Translations under genes and position numbers: made by a program
Assembly (NCBI GenBank): GCA_015492195.1
Contig: WGFP01000067.1
Location: forward strand, 1-21,815
Reading direction: 5' to 3'
DNA length: 21,815 nt
Source of the DNA: Acidiferrobacterales bacterium
GTDB taxonomy: Bacteria > Pseudomonadota > Gammaproteobacteria > Acidiferrobacterales > Sulfurifustaceae
The notes under the pieces: model-generated
Seen by the model: the letters and a program-made list of their open reading frames with translations, nothing else
Database searches by the model: none
Told to the model about the DNA's origin: nothing
In this document: in pieces, positions 16,401 through 21,815 of the stretch
Layout of the letters: each line of letters begins with the position of its first letter
Numbering within the stretch: position 1 is the stretch's first letter

Positions 16401-17202
16401 GAATACCGGGATCGACCACACCCACCTGGCCAGGCCCAAGGAGGATGAGAAGATCCGCTTCCGTGACGTGGCCGCGCAACCACGCAAGATCATTTCCTCG
16501 CCCACTTGGTCGGGCATCGAGAGCGAACATGTGTGCTATAACGCAGGCTACACCAATGTGCATGAGCTGATTCCGTGGCGGACGCTCAGCGGTCGTCAGC
16601 AGCTTTACCAGGATCACCTGTGGATGCGCGCCTTCGGCGAGCAGTTCTGCACTTGGCGCCCGCCGGTGGATCTCAAGACGATCACCGAGGCGGTCAATGC
16701 CTCCGCGCGTGACGGCGAGCCCTACGTCGTGCTCAACTTCATTACGCCGCACCAGAAATGGGGCATCCATTCCACCTTTTCCGACAACCTGCTGATGCTG
16801 ACGCTAAACCGCGGTGGACCGGTGGTCTGGCTTTCGGAGGCGGATGCAAAGAAGGCGGGTATCGTCGACAACGACTGGATAGAGCTCTACAACATCAACG
16901 GCGCGCTGATCGCGCGTGCGGTCGTATCGCAGCGGGTGAAGGAGGGCATGACCCTCATGTATCACGCCCAGGAAAAGATCGTGAACACGCCGGGATCGGA
17001 ACAGACCGGCAAACGCGGCGGGATCCACAATTCGGTTACCCGGGCGACGGTGAAACCCACCCACATGATTGGTGGTTACGCCCAGCAGTCCTACGGCTTT
17101 AACTACTACGGCACCGTGGGATCGAACCGCGACGAATTCGTCATCGTGCGGAAAATGAAAAAGGTCGACTGGCTCGACCGGCCCGCCAAGAAGGAGGTGT
17201 GA
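13468..17202 (+). CDS. narG: Respiratory nitrate reductase, alpha (catalytic) subunit
   Basis: NarG reduces nitrate to nitrite at a bis-MGD molybdenum site on the cytoplasmic face of the membrane, taking electrons from NarH. The 1244-residue product is close to the E. coli length (1247). It has the FS0 cluster ligands H51, C55, C59 (HGVNCTGSC) and C94, and the Mo-ligand aspartate D223 in YDWYCDLPPASP. The conserved GLNHWYHMDMNYRG, WRSNLLGSSGKGHE and C-terminal GGYAQQSYGFNYYGTVGSN are also present. No twin-arginine signal is present, as expected of NarG-type rather than NapA or archaeal-type enzymes. A CGGAG site precedes the ATG. The base composition is uneven along the gene: 14701-14820 has 58 G+C of 120 while 15241-15300 has 39 of 60. 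Confidence 0.98.
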   Translation: MSHLLDRLNFLKNRSVGTFANGYGDTTSENRDWEDTYRNRWRHDKVVRSTHGVNCTGSCSWKIYVKSGIVTWETQQTDYPRTRAGMPNHEPRGCARGASYSWYLYSANRVKTPLIRARLLKSYRKLRSSNSPIEAWTKLQEDPILRADYTVLRGKGGFVRADWDEATEIIAAANAYTAKTYGPDRVFGFSPIPAMSMVSYAAGSRYLSLLGGTCMSFYDWYCDLPPASPMTWGEQTDVPESADWYNAGFLILWGSNVPQTRTPDAHFYTEARYNGTKSAVVSPDYSEAAKFGDIWLAPKQGTDSALALAMGHVILREFHLDRQVAYFENYVRRYSDMPMLVRLDEQDGKLVPGRLLRAADFDDNLGESNNPEWKTIACDRRSGNPVVPNGSVGFRWGEKGRWNLEEKSGERDTELRLSLVSEENHDEIVGVDFPYFGGEATDNFVKCEHPDVLTRNVPVKKLKLSDGETYVATVFDLFCANYGLDRGLGGDWAAKSYDEDLPFTPAWAEKITGVPRDQIITVAREFALNAEKTEGRSMIILGAGLNHWYHMDMNYRGIINMLVMCGCVGKSGGGWSHYVGQEKLRPQTGWQPLAFALDWARPPRHMNSTSAWYAHTDQWRYETLSAREIISPTAPEGDWNKASLIDYNIRAERMGWLPSAPQLKTNPLEVAKAAKKAGKDILAYVIEQLKSGVLEMSCEDPDAPENWPRNLFVWRSNLLGSSGKGHEYFLKHLLGTDHGVMGKDLGEEGRQKPIEAKWHDEAPQGKLDLLVCIDFRMSTTAVYSDIVLPTASWYEKNDLNTSDMHPFIHPLQAAVDPAYESKSDWEIFKAIARKFSEIVPGYLGKETDIVALPTLHDTPAEIAQPEVRDWKKGECELIPGKTAPNYIPVERDYPNLYKRFTSLGPLMEKVGNGGKGIAWNTGLEVQHLKDLNGVVTEEGPTKGLAKIDTDIDASEVILMLAPETNGEVAVKAWDALSKNTGIDHTHLARPKEDEKIRFRDVAAQPRKIISSPTWSGIESEHVCYNAGYTNVHELIPWRTLSGRQQLYQDHLWMRAFGEQFCTWRPPVDLKTITEAVNASARDGEPYVVLNFITPHQKWGIHSTFSDNLLMLTLNRGGPVVWLSEADAKKAGIVDNDWIELYNINGALIARAVVSQRVKEGMTLMYHAQEKIVNTPGSEQTGKRGGIHNSVTRATVKPTHMIGGYAQQSYGFNYYGTVGSNRDEFVIVRKMKKVDWLDRPAKKEV

Positions 17203-17205
17203 GCA

Positions 17206-18741
17206 ATGAAAGTTCGTGCGCAAATCGGCAAAGTCCTGAATCTTGATAAATGCATCGGATGCCACACCTGTTCGGTTACCTGCAAGAACGTTTGGACCAG
17301 TCGGGATGGAGTTGAATATGCCTGGTTCAACAACGTTGAGACCAAGCCCGGCATCGGCTATCCGAAGGACTGGGAAAATCAGAAACGTTGGAACGGCGGT
17401 TGGGAACGAATCTCCTCGGGCAAGATCCGGCCCAAACAGGGGGCCAAGTGGCGCATTCTGGCGAATATTTTCGCCAACCCCGACCTGCCGGAGATCGACG
17501 ACTTCTACGAGCCGTTCGACTTCGACTATGACCACCTTAAGTCGGCCCCCGAGATGGAAGCCTTTCCCACCGCCCGCCCGCGCTCGAAAATATCCGGCTT
17601 GCGGATGGAAAAGATCGAATGGGGTCCGAACTGGGAGGAAATTCTTGGTGGCGAGTTCGAGAAGCGCTCAAAAGACTACAATTTCGAAGGCATCCAGAAA
17701 GACATCTGCGGGGAATATAAAAACACCTTCATGATGTACCTGCCGCGGTTGTGCGAGCACTGCCTGAATCCGGCCTGTGTGGCTTCCTGCCCGTCGGGCG
17801 CCATCTACAAGCGCGAGGAAGACGGCATCGTGCTGATCGACCAGGAAAGGTGCCGCGGCTGGCGGATGTGCGTCTCGGGCTGTCCCTACAAGAAGATCTA
17901 CTACAACTGGGAAAGCGGCAAATCCGAGAAATGCACCTTCTGCTATCCACGCATCGAATCCGGCCTGCCGACGGTATGTTCGGAAACCTGCGTGGGGCGC
18001 ATCCGCTACCTCGGCGTGATGCTCTATGACGCCGATAGGATTCAGGAGGCCGCCTCGGTGGCCAACGAGCAGGCGCTCTACGATGCCCAGCTCGGCCTGT
18101 TCCTCGACCCCAACGATCCGGAAGTGCAGGCCGCGGCCCGTGCCGAAGGGGTGCCTGAGGACTGGATCATATCGGCGCAGAAATCTCCGGTGTGGAAAAT
18201 GGCGATGGACTGGAAGATCGCCTTTCCGCTGCACCCCGAGTACCGAACGCTGCCGATGGTGTGGTACATCCCCCCGCTGTCGCCGATCCAGAACGCCGCC
18301 GAAGCCGGCGCCGTTGGGATCGACCGCGACATGCCCGACGTCAAATCCCTGCGCATCCCGGTGCGCTACCTTGCCAACCTGCTGACCGCGGGTGACGAGG
18401 CGCCCATCGTGAGCGCGCTTGAGCGGATGTTGGCCATGCGCGCCTACATGCGCTCCAAGACCATCGACGGCGTGATTGATTTGGAGGTCGCCAAGCGCGT
18501 GGGCCTCGACCCGCTGCAGATTGACGAGATGTACCGGATCATGTCGTTGGCCGATTATGAGGATCGTTTCGTAGTGCCGACAACCCACCGCGAGATGGTC
18601 GAGGACGCCTATGGCCTGCGCGGCGGTTGCGGCTTCACCGACGGCAATCAGTGTTCGGTTGGTTCCTCGGGCGGCAAGCTGTTCGGGGGAGGCAGGCGTT
18701 CAGTGGACGCAAGTTTGCCATTCCGACGGAGAAAACGATGA
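17206..18741 (+). CDS. narH: Respiratory nitrate reductase, beta (iron-sulfur) subunit
   Basis: NarH carries electrons from NarI haems to NarG through three 4Fe-4S clusters and one 3Fe-4S cluster. All four Cys groups are visible in the 511-residue product: C16/C19/C22/C26, C183/C186/C191/C195, C216-W219-C222-C226 (the Trp marks the 3Fe-4S site) and C243/C246/C258/C262. The ATG lies 3 nt after the narG stop, with AAGGAGGT inside the end of narG, and the last codons overlap narJ as ATGA. The final residues (SLPFRRRKR) are unusually basic for NarH, but the length is normal (E. coli 512). Confidence 0.98.
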   Translation: MKVRAQIGKVLNLDKCIGCHTCSVTCKNVWTSRDGVEYAWFNNVETKPGIGYPKDWENQKRWNGGWERISSGKIRPKQGAKWRILANIFANPDLPEIDDFYEPFDFDYDHLKSAPEMEAFPTARPRSKISGLRMEKIEWGPNWEEILGGEFEKRSKDYNFEGIQKDICGEYKNTFMMYLPRLCEHCLNPACVASCPSGAIYKREEDGIVLIDQERCRGWRMCVSGCPYKKIYYNWESGKSEKCTFCYPRIESGLPTVCSETCVGRIRYLGVMLYDADRIQEAASVANEQALYDAQLGLFLDPNDPEVQAAARAEGVPEDWIISAQKSPVWKMAMDWKIAFPLHPEYRTLPMVWYIPPLSPIQNAAEAGAVGIDRDMPDVKSLRIPVRYLANLLTAGDEAPIVSALERMLAMRAYMRSKTIDGVIDLEVAKRVGLDPLQIDEMYRIMSLADYEDRFVVPTTHREMVEDAYGLRGGCGFTDGNQCSVGSSGGKLFGGGRRSVDASLPFRRRKR

Positions 18742-19451
18742 ATAAGACATTCAAGGCTCTCTCGGCCCTTCTCAGTTACCCCAGCGCCGATTTGCAGGAG
18801 GCGATCCCCGAGATCACCGAAGTGCTGGAGCGGGAGGCGCTGCTTTCGTCCCGGGCGCGGGCAGCGCTCAGGCCGCTGCTGAACGAACTGGCCGGCATGG
18901 ATCTCTATGATCTGCAGGAGCGCTACGTGCTGTTGTTCGATCGTTCGCGCACGCTCAGCCTCAACCTCTTCGAGCACGTGCACGGCGAAAGCCGCGAGCG
19001 CGGCCCGGCGATGGTGGACTTGCTGGAGACCTATCGCGCCGCCGGCTTCGAACTGGTCTCCAGCGAGTTGCCGGACCATCTGCCAATCCTGCTTGAGTTT
19101 GCGGCCCTCCGCCCGGTGGAGGAAGCACGCGCGCTGCTGGCCGACGCGGGGCACATCATCGCCGCCTTGGCCGAGAGGCTGCGGCGGCGTGAAAGCCCCT
19201 ATGCCGCCGTGCCGGCGGCGCTGGCCGAGTTCGCCGGCGCGGCTCGCTCGTCGGAGCCGGTGCAGCAGCTGTTGGCCGTGGAGGACGACGATCCGGAAAA
19301 CCTTGAAGTTCTCGACGAGGCTTGGCAGGAGGCCGAGGTGGTTTTTGGTCCCGACCTGAACGCGGAATGCCCGGTCAGCGGGTCTCTGCTGTTCAAAATG
19401 GACCAACTCCCCTCAAAGACATGCCGCTCGCGGCATCCGCCAAAGGATTAG
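18738..19451 (+). CDS. narJ: Nitrate reductase assembly chaperone (delta subunit)
   Basis: NarJ is the dedicated chaperone that holds apo-NarGH while the molybdenum cofactor and clusters are inserted; it is not part of the mature enzyme. I chose the ATG at 18738, which overlaps the narH stop (ATGA), instead of the longer reading from 18627. This gives 237 residues, near the E. coli length (236). The N-terminal ALLSYPSADLQE and the central DLYDLQERYVLLFDRSRTLSLNLFEHVHGESRERG are typical of the family. The protein is mainly helical and acidic in its C-terminal third. Confidence 0.95.
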   Translation: MNKTFKALSALLSYPSADLQEAIPEITEVLEREALLSSRARAALRPLLNELAGMDLYDLQERYVLLFDRSRTLSLNLFEHVHGESRERGPAMVDLLETYRAAGFELVSSELPDHLPILLEFAALRPVEEARALLADAGHIIAALAERLRRRESPYAAVPAALAEFAGAARSSEPVQQLLAVEDDDPENLEVLDEAWQEAEVVFGPDLNAECPVSGSLLFKMDQLPSKTCRSRHPPKD

Positions 19452-19461
19452 GAGGTGACTC

Positions 19462-20145
19462 ATGAACCAATTTCTCTTCGGAATCTTCCCCTACATCGCG
19501 CTGACGGTCCTGGCCGTGGGTTCGATCATCCGCTATGAGCGCGACCCCTTCACCTGGAAATCCAAGTCCAGCCAGCTCTTGCGCCGTAAGCAGCTGATCA
19601 TGGGCTCGGTGCTGTTCCACCTGGGCGTGCTGGTGATCTTCTTTGGCCACCTGTTCGGCTTGCTGGTGCCGATGGAAATCTATGAGGCCATGGGCGTCAC
19701 GCCCCAAGCCAAGGCGCTGGCGGCCGGGATCGGCGGCGGCATCGCCGGGGTAATCGCGCTCATCGGCGGGCTGCTCTTGGCACACCGCCGGCTGATGGAT
19801 CCGCGGGTGCGTGCCACCTCGAGCTTCGCCGATACCGGTATCCTGCTGTTGTTGATCGTTCAGCTGATACTGGGGCTGATCTCGGTGCCGATCTCGCTGT
19901 CCAAGTTGGCCGAGGGCGAGGTGGTGCTGTTCATGAATTGGGCCTTTGGCATCTTTACTTTTGATCCGACAGCGGCGAGCAACCTGGAACATGTGAACAT
20001 CATATTCAAGCTGCACATCCTGCTTGGACTGATCATCTTTATCCTGTTCCCCTTCACCCGGTTGGTGCATATCCTCTCGGCCCCGCTGCGCTACCTCTGG
20101 CGTCCCGGCTATCAGATCGTGCGCACGCGCAAGAGTAACGCCTGA
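19462..20145 (+). CDS. narI: Respiratory nitrate reductase, gamma (cytochrome b) subunit
   Basis: NarI anchors NarGH to the membrane, oxidises quinol and passes electrons through two b haems. The 227-residue product has five hydrophobic segments and the four haem ligands expected: H53 and H63 in LFHLGVLVIFFGHLFGL, and H185 and H203 in FKLHILLGL and RLVHILSAP. AGGAGGT overlaps the narJ stop region, 5 nt before the ATG. It is the last intact gene of the operon. Confidence 0.97.
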   Translation: MNQFLFGIFPYIALTVLAVGSIIRYERDPFTWKSKSSQLLRRKQLIMGSVLFHLGVLVIFFGHLFGLLVPMEIYEAMGVTPQAKALAAGIGGGIAGVIALIGGLLLAHRRLMDPRVRATSSFADTGILLLLIVQLILGLISVPISLSKLAEGEVVLFMNWAFGIFTFDPTAASNLEHVNIIFKLHILLGLIIFILFPFTRLVHILSAPLRYLWRPGYQIVRTRKSNA

Positions 20146-20166
20146 CCAAAGGGTGGAAGAGCCAAC

Positions 20167-20302
20167 ATGACACCTCTATTCCCCGGCATTACCGCGAATG
20201 GAGAAACCCTTGTTTCGGCGGCCATCGTCGCTGAAATGCGGCACCGCAACGTTCCACCTGGTGTTGGATGAGACACCTGCGCCATCGCCGGCCCAGGGTT
20301 GA
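20167..20302 (+). pseudogene. Truncated remnant of a PpiC/NifM-type peptidyl-prolyl isomerase gene
   Basis: After narI, GGAAGAG precedes an ATG at 20167 that reads MTPLFPGITANGETLVSAAI followed by VAEMRHRN, which resembles the start of the parvulin-type isomerase often found behind narI. The frame stops at 20271 after 34 codons. A second frame then reads PAPSPAQ up to the stop at 20300-20302, which would fit a continuation of the same protein. The stretch between (20251-20274) matches the 3' end of the radical SAM gene at 23 of 24 bases. Beyond 20302 nothing recognisable remains before nnrS. The family assignment rests on about 25 residues and is tentative. Confidence 0.45.
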
Positions 20303-20348
20303 TTGCGGTTTGTTTTAACGAAACGCCTTAGAAGTAGCAGTGTTGGAA

Positions 20349-21590
20349 TCAGCCCGGCCCGCCGTCTGTGCGCGGACGCAGGTAAACCGGGATATAACGG
20401 AGTGCCCACGGAATCAGAAACAGCAACCAACCCAGGGCGGCAAGCAGATTGAGAAGGTTTCCATCGGGTACGAGTGCGGGAAACTCCGCGATGATGCGCA
20501 TAACGGTGACCAGATTTATGCCCAGAAAGACGGTCCAGGTAAGCCGGTCCGCTACCAGCGGCTGGCCGGAGTGACCCAGGGTGACCCGGGATACCATGGC
20601 GACCACCAGGCCGGTGATAAAGCCGACGGCCAGTGCGTGCAACGGCGCCCGGCCGAGCAGCGGTGCGCCGGTGAACAACGCGGCGAAGTCCTGGAACGTA
20701 TAGAGAATCATGGCGATGCCGAACCACAGAAAGGCGACGTGCAGCATGGCGAGCAGGGGCGCCTGAAAGCTGCGCCGGAGCTCCCACTTTACCGTGTGGT
20801 AGAGGGCGGTGAATGCCAGGGGAAGATCAAACAAAAGCAGCAAGCGGGTGAGGTCGAGGATTTCCAGGATTGCGTGGCCTGACACGCCCACCATCATCAA
20901 GGGAAGCCCCCAGCGTGGACGTATCATCCGGTAGTTGTCCAGCACGCTCATGCTGAAGAAGGGAATCATCCGATGGCCGACGGTGAGGGCCGTCGGCACC
21001 AGGAACAACCATAAGCCGATATCCCGCGCCAGATTCAAGGGAAGAGGTCGGCCTGTCACCACGCCCAACAGAAAACTCAGGATTCCCAGACCGCCGGCGA
21101 TGAGCGCCAGGTTTATGATCGCGGGGTGTACTTTCTTTCCGAAATCGCTTTGAAAAAAAATCTTAAGCAGGACGGACAACGCCGCGACCCAGGCGCCCAG
21201 CATCAGGGTTAAGGCGAGCGCCAACACCGCCGCGCGGGTGAACAGTCCCACGTAGACCAGCAAAACCCCCGTCGTGAACGCCAGGAAGATCGGAACGTAC
21301 ACGCGGCGGGACACGGGCGGGCGATCAAGCCAGCGCGGATAGACCGTCAATAAAAATCCCAGAATAAAGAACGGGAACACGCCATAGAGCATAAGGAACA
21401 CATGTCCCCAGGCCGGAGCAATGGCGGCGGGCAAGAACGGCGGGGCGCCGGTGGCGCGGCTGAGCAGCACGAGCAACCACCATGCCATCGCCGCGACCAG
21501 TTGGCAGGCGCCGGCGAAGAAAAACAACCTGTGTGGTGCGGCGGAAAATACCTCCCAGCGCGTGACGCCGGACGGGGAAGCTGAGAACAT
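20349..21590 (-). CDS. nnrS: NnrS family haem- and copper-containing membrane protein
   Basis: NnrS proteins protect against nitric oxide and are part of NO-responsive regulons in denitrifiers. The 413-residue product has about 12 hydrophobic segments. The family marks are APHRLFFFAGA near the start, WGHVFLMLYGVFPFFILGFLL (a conserved His in the second segment), and HALAVGFITG with VTLGHSGQPL near the end. It points towards the nar operon on the other strand, so both answer nitrate/nitrite respiration but are transcribed separately. The start is the ATG at 21588-21590; no clear Shine-Dalgarno is seen, but the N-terminus fits the family. Confidence 0.93.
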   Translation of the reverse strand: MFSASPSGVTRWEVFSAAPHRLFFFAGACQLVAAMAWWLLVLLSRATGAPPFLPAAIAPAWGHVFLMLYGVFPFFILGFLLTVYPRWLDRPPVSRRVYVPIFLAFTTGVLLVYVGLFTRAAVLALALTLMLGAWVAALSVLLKIFFQSDFGKKVHPAIINLALIAGGLGILSFLLGVVTGRPLPLNLARDIGLWLFLVPTALTVGHRMIPFFSMSVLDNYRMIRPRWGLPLMMVGVSGHAILEILDLTRLLLLFDLPLAFTALYHTVKWELRRSFQAPLLAMLHVAFLWFGIAMILYTFQDFAALFTGAPLLGRAPLHALAVGFITGLVVAMVSRVTLGHSGQPLVADRLTWTVFLGINLVTVMRIIAEFPALVPDGNLLNLLAALGWLLFLIPWALRYIPVYLRPRTDGGPG

Positions 21591-21623
21591 CGTCGAGATT
21601 TTGTGTTTGAGTTCGCTCGACTT

Positions 21624-21662
21624 TTATCAGCATATCCGGCGCCCGTCCTTGACGCGGGTTAA
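21624..21662 (-). promoter_or_regulatory. Possible FNR/DNR-type promoter of nnrS
   Basis: CTTGACGCGGGTTAAG (21648-21663) is a near-palindrome: TTGAC-N4-GTTAA keeps one FNR-family half-site and departs by one core base in the other. On the minus strand GATAAA (21624-21629) would be the -10, placing the site centre (21655.5) near -40, again a class II layout. The match is weaker than the nar site. Confidence 0.4.
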
Positions 21663-21760
21663 GACCGCCGATGATTCTGAAAACGGCGGTTATCCGCAGA
21701 TTGCACGGTAAAACAGTGCAGGCGCAGATTTTCACAGATTAGGAAAGCTCTGATCAATTC

Positions 21761-21815
21761 GTCATGCCGGACTTGATCCGGCATCCAGGTCTTTGATCTT
21801 TATGGATTCCGGTTC
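21761..21815. repeat. Dispersed palindromic repeat, cut by the window edge
   Basis: GTCATGCCGGACTTGATCCG begins a repeat widely seen in proteobacterial spacers. The arms ATGCCGGA (21764-21771) and TCCGGCAT (21777-21784) form a hairpin with a 5-nt loop. Only its left part is in the window. The family recognition is from memory. Confidence 0.6.

Larger units (their letters stand above)
21591..21815. other. Non-coding stretch upstream of nnrS, to the window edge
   Basis: This 225-bp stretch holds the nnrS promoter candidate, an inverted repeat (ACCGCCG at 21664-21670 with CGGCGGT at 21684-21690) and the start of a dispersed repeat. Reading frames through it are shadows. Confidence 0.55.

Noticed and set aside
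15289..16770. 493-codon minus-strand open frame opposite narG
   Set aside because: It is an antisense shadow of highly conserved narG sequence with no recognisable protein features.
18627..18737. Longer narJ reading frame starting inside narH
   Set aside because: The ATGA overlap at 18738 gives the normal NarJ length and N-terminus.
21628..21639. CAGCATATCCGG also present just before repeat copy B (3916-3927)
   Set aside because: Twelve bases match but the flanks do not, so a fourth repeat copy is not supported.

Overview
The window comes from a proteobacterium, most likely a gammaproteobacterium able to respire nitrate. Two blocks support this: a fabA-fabB pair, typical of gammaproteobacterial anaerobic unsaturated fatty acid synthesis, and a complete narK1-narK2-narGHJI block followed by nnrS. 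A bis-MGD molybdoenzyme at the left edge hints at sulfur or other anaerobic redox chemistry. The taxonomic placement is an inference from gene content and protein resemblance recalled from memory; no search was run.

Layout. Positions 1-2075 hold the 3' part of an unusual gene: the C-terminal half of a DMSO-reductase-family molybdoenzyme joined in frame to a complete NifS/IscS-type cysteine desulfurase. Positions 2137-5756 hold a small lipoprotein (minus strand), a threonine ammonia-lyase with an ACT domain, a YIP1-family membrane protein and a secreted CsgG-like protein. The spacers in this stretch carry three copies of a hairpin-forming dispersed repeat. A terminator at 5797-5829 separates it from the minus-strand fabA-fabB operon (5831-7599). 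A 397-bp divergent spacer then leads to a B12-binding radical SAM protein with a possible STAS-like C-terminal extension (7997-9940).

The right half is the nitrate respiration region. A 461-bp AT-rich leader holds an FNR/ANR-type box (10282-10295) placed as in a class II FNR-activated promoter. It is followed by two nitrate/nitrite transporters, the catalytic subunit NarG, the iron-sulfur subunit NarH, the chaperone NarJ and the cytochrome b subunit NarI. NarGHI together form the quinol:nitrate oxidoreductase. NarG faces the cytoplasm, so NarK1/NarK2 are needed to bring nitrate in and carry nitrite out. Behind narI lies a short broken reading frame that looks like the start of the PpiC/NifM-type prolyl isomerase often found at the end of nar operons. 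The convergent nnrS gene (20349-21590), a haem/copper membrane protein linked to nitric oxide stress, has its own FNR/DNR-like half-conserved site. The window ends inside a dispersed palindromic repeat.

Most notable points: the molybdoenzyme-cysteine desulfurase fusion, the radical SAM extension, the broken ppiC-like remnant carrying a 24-bp near-copy of the radical SAM gene's 3' end, the repeat family at 2544-4863, and uneven base composition along narG. No tRNA, rRNA, CRISPR array or transposase gene was seen.
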